Source: Sporolactobacillus sp. STSJ-5
Lineage (GTDB): Bacteria; Bacillota; Bacilli; Bacillales; Sporolactobacillaceae
Length of the DNA: 64,000 nt
NCBI RefSeq assembly: GCF_024385605.1
Contig: NZ_JANFOJ010000001.1
Location: forward strand, 186,001 to 250,000
Direction: 5' to 3'
The position numbers were made by a program, and so were the translations under genes. Under the pieces are notes generated by a model. That model worked only from the letters and a program-made list of their open reading frames with translations, did not search any database and was not told the DNA's origin. Below are positions 63,639 to 64,000 of this stretch, one piece after another. The number at the start of each line of letters is the position of its first letter. The stretch's first letter is position 1.

Positions 63639-64000
63639 TCATAATCGTGCTATTTTTATAATCGCTTGGGCAGTTTCACTATCCGTTATAAGCGTGTTCA
63701 TATAGGGAGTCTTTAGCAAAGCATGAATAGACGGCACTTTGTTTAACGAACGTGCCACACCAATTGAGTAAGGTACTTTTGCCAACAATTCCGGATCAAT
63801 TCCGATCGTACGATTATAGATGCTCTCCTTCAGAATGTGTCCATCCTCATCAAAGAATCTGCAGCAAAAGTCGCCAATTGCTTGATGATTTGCCAAGTTA
63901 TGATTATCCACAACCGTTAAATAATCACGCCAGCTGCTTTCTTTACTGTTCAATGGTCCGCCAATGCCAAACATAGCGATGTCCAGTTGCTCCCAATAGG
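63639..64000 (-). CDS. SorC/DeoR-type sugar-responsive regulator (3' part)
   Basis: The C-terminal part (about 120 residues) of a SorC-family effector-binding domain: LDIAMFGIGGP at the window edge, AIGDFCCRFFDEDGH, and the closing KVPYSIGVARSLNKVPSIHALL, then NTLITDSETAQAII. These are standard for the NagB-like sugar-phosphate binding fold. The 5' end with the helix-turn-helix lies outside the window. It probably controls the aldolase gene downstream. Confidence 0.9.
   Translation of the reverse strand, partial: YWEQLDIAMFGIGGPLNSKESSWRDYLTVVDNHNLANHQAIGDFCCRFFDEDGHILKESIYNRTIGIDPELLAKVPYSIGVARSLNKVPSIHALLKTPYMNTLITDSETAQAIIKIARL

Overview
The window looks like chromosome from a low-GC, endospore-forming Gram-positive of the order Bacillales. 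Evidence: many Shine-Dalgarno (SD) sequences of the AAGGAGG type, the spore genes gerE and gerM, a YjcZ-type small sporulation protein, class 3 fructose-bisphosphatase, and a gene order that follows the Bacillus subtilis chromosome. From the right edge leftwards, the backbone cvpA/yshB-polX-mutS2-trxA-uvrC-lysC-yslB-gerE-gerM-rph-ysnA-ysnB-ysoA-tig has the B. subtilis order. The etf/fad genes expected between mutS2 and trxA are absent, as is sdhCAB between yslB and gerE (fumC sits there). Together with a lactate permease and fermentation-type alcohol dehydrogenases, this suggests a facultative, lactic or fermentative spore-former such as Sporolactobacillaceae. That genus-level guess is inference only.

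Layout. 0-3.1 kb: tig and its TPR neighbour. 3.1-31.7 kb: a long accessory block between ysoA and ysnB. It holds an M29 aminopeptidase, an SOS-type YolD protein with a LexA-like box, an SRAP protein, YjcZ, dehydrogenases, fbp, a YitT protein with a long tail, a SCIFF ranthipeptide precursor with its radical SAM maturase, a tandem-domain lipoprotein, tRNA-Arg flanked by two small DUF4064-like membrane proteins, a YozG/YoaS/DUF4173/DUF4153 membrane cluster, a 3D-domain protein, a choloylglycine-hydrolase family enzyme, and a Ku / ligase / polymerase end-joining operon in which LigD is split in two. 31.7-34.8 kb: ysnB-rdgB-rph and gerM. 35-49.4 kb: a second accessory block with a soluble chemoreceptor, ykcBC-type glycosyltransferases, a frameshifted zinc-ribbon gene, a cysteine-rich probable spore-surface protein, lctP, a FlxA-like protein, a three-gene DUF523/GNAT operon and an acyl-CoA synthetase. 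49.4-62.4 kb: gerE, fumC, yslB, lysC with a lysine riboswitch, uvrC, an AEC carrier, trxA, mutS2, polX, cvpA. 62.7-64 kb: a transaldolase-family aldolase and the 3' part of its probable SorC-type regulator.

Non-coding content is rich: about 25 intrinsic terminators, a lysine riboswitch with terminator and promoter, a tRNA with promoter, two good CcpA cre sites (one over a 30-codon membrane-peptide gene, one over lctP), a LexA-like box, SorC-like palindromes, three nearly identical 280-bp interspersed repeats in one orientation, a second degenerate repeat family, and an array of five GGTTGAACTTT-type boxes. Several small genes (30-50 codons) with good ribosome binding sites are listed. The most unusual points are a SCIFF precursor lacking both one of its six cysteines and the threonine known as thioether acceptor, the split LigD operon with a terminator in its leader, and a zinc-ribbon gene broken by a clean 5-bp tandem duplication.
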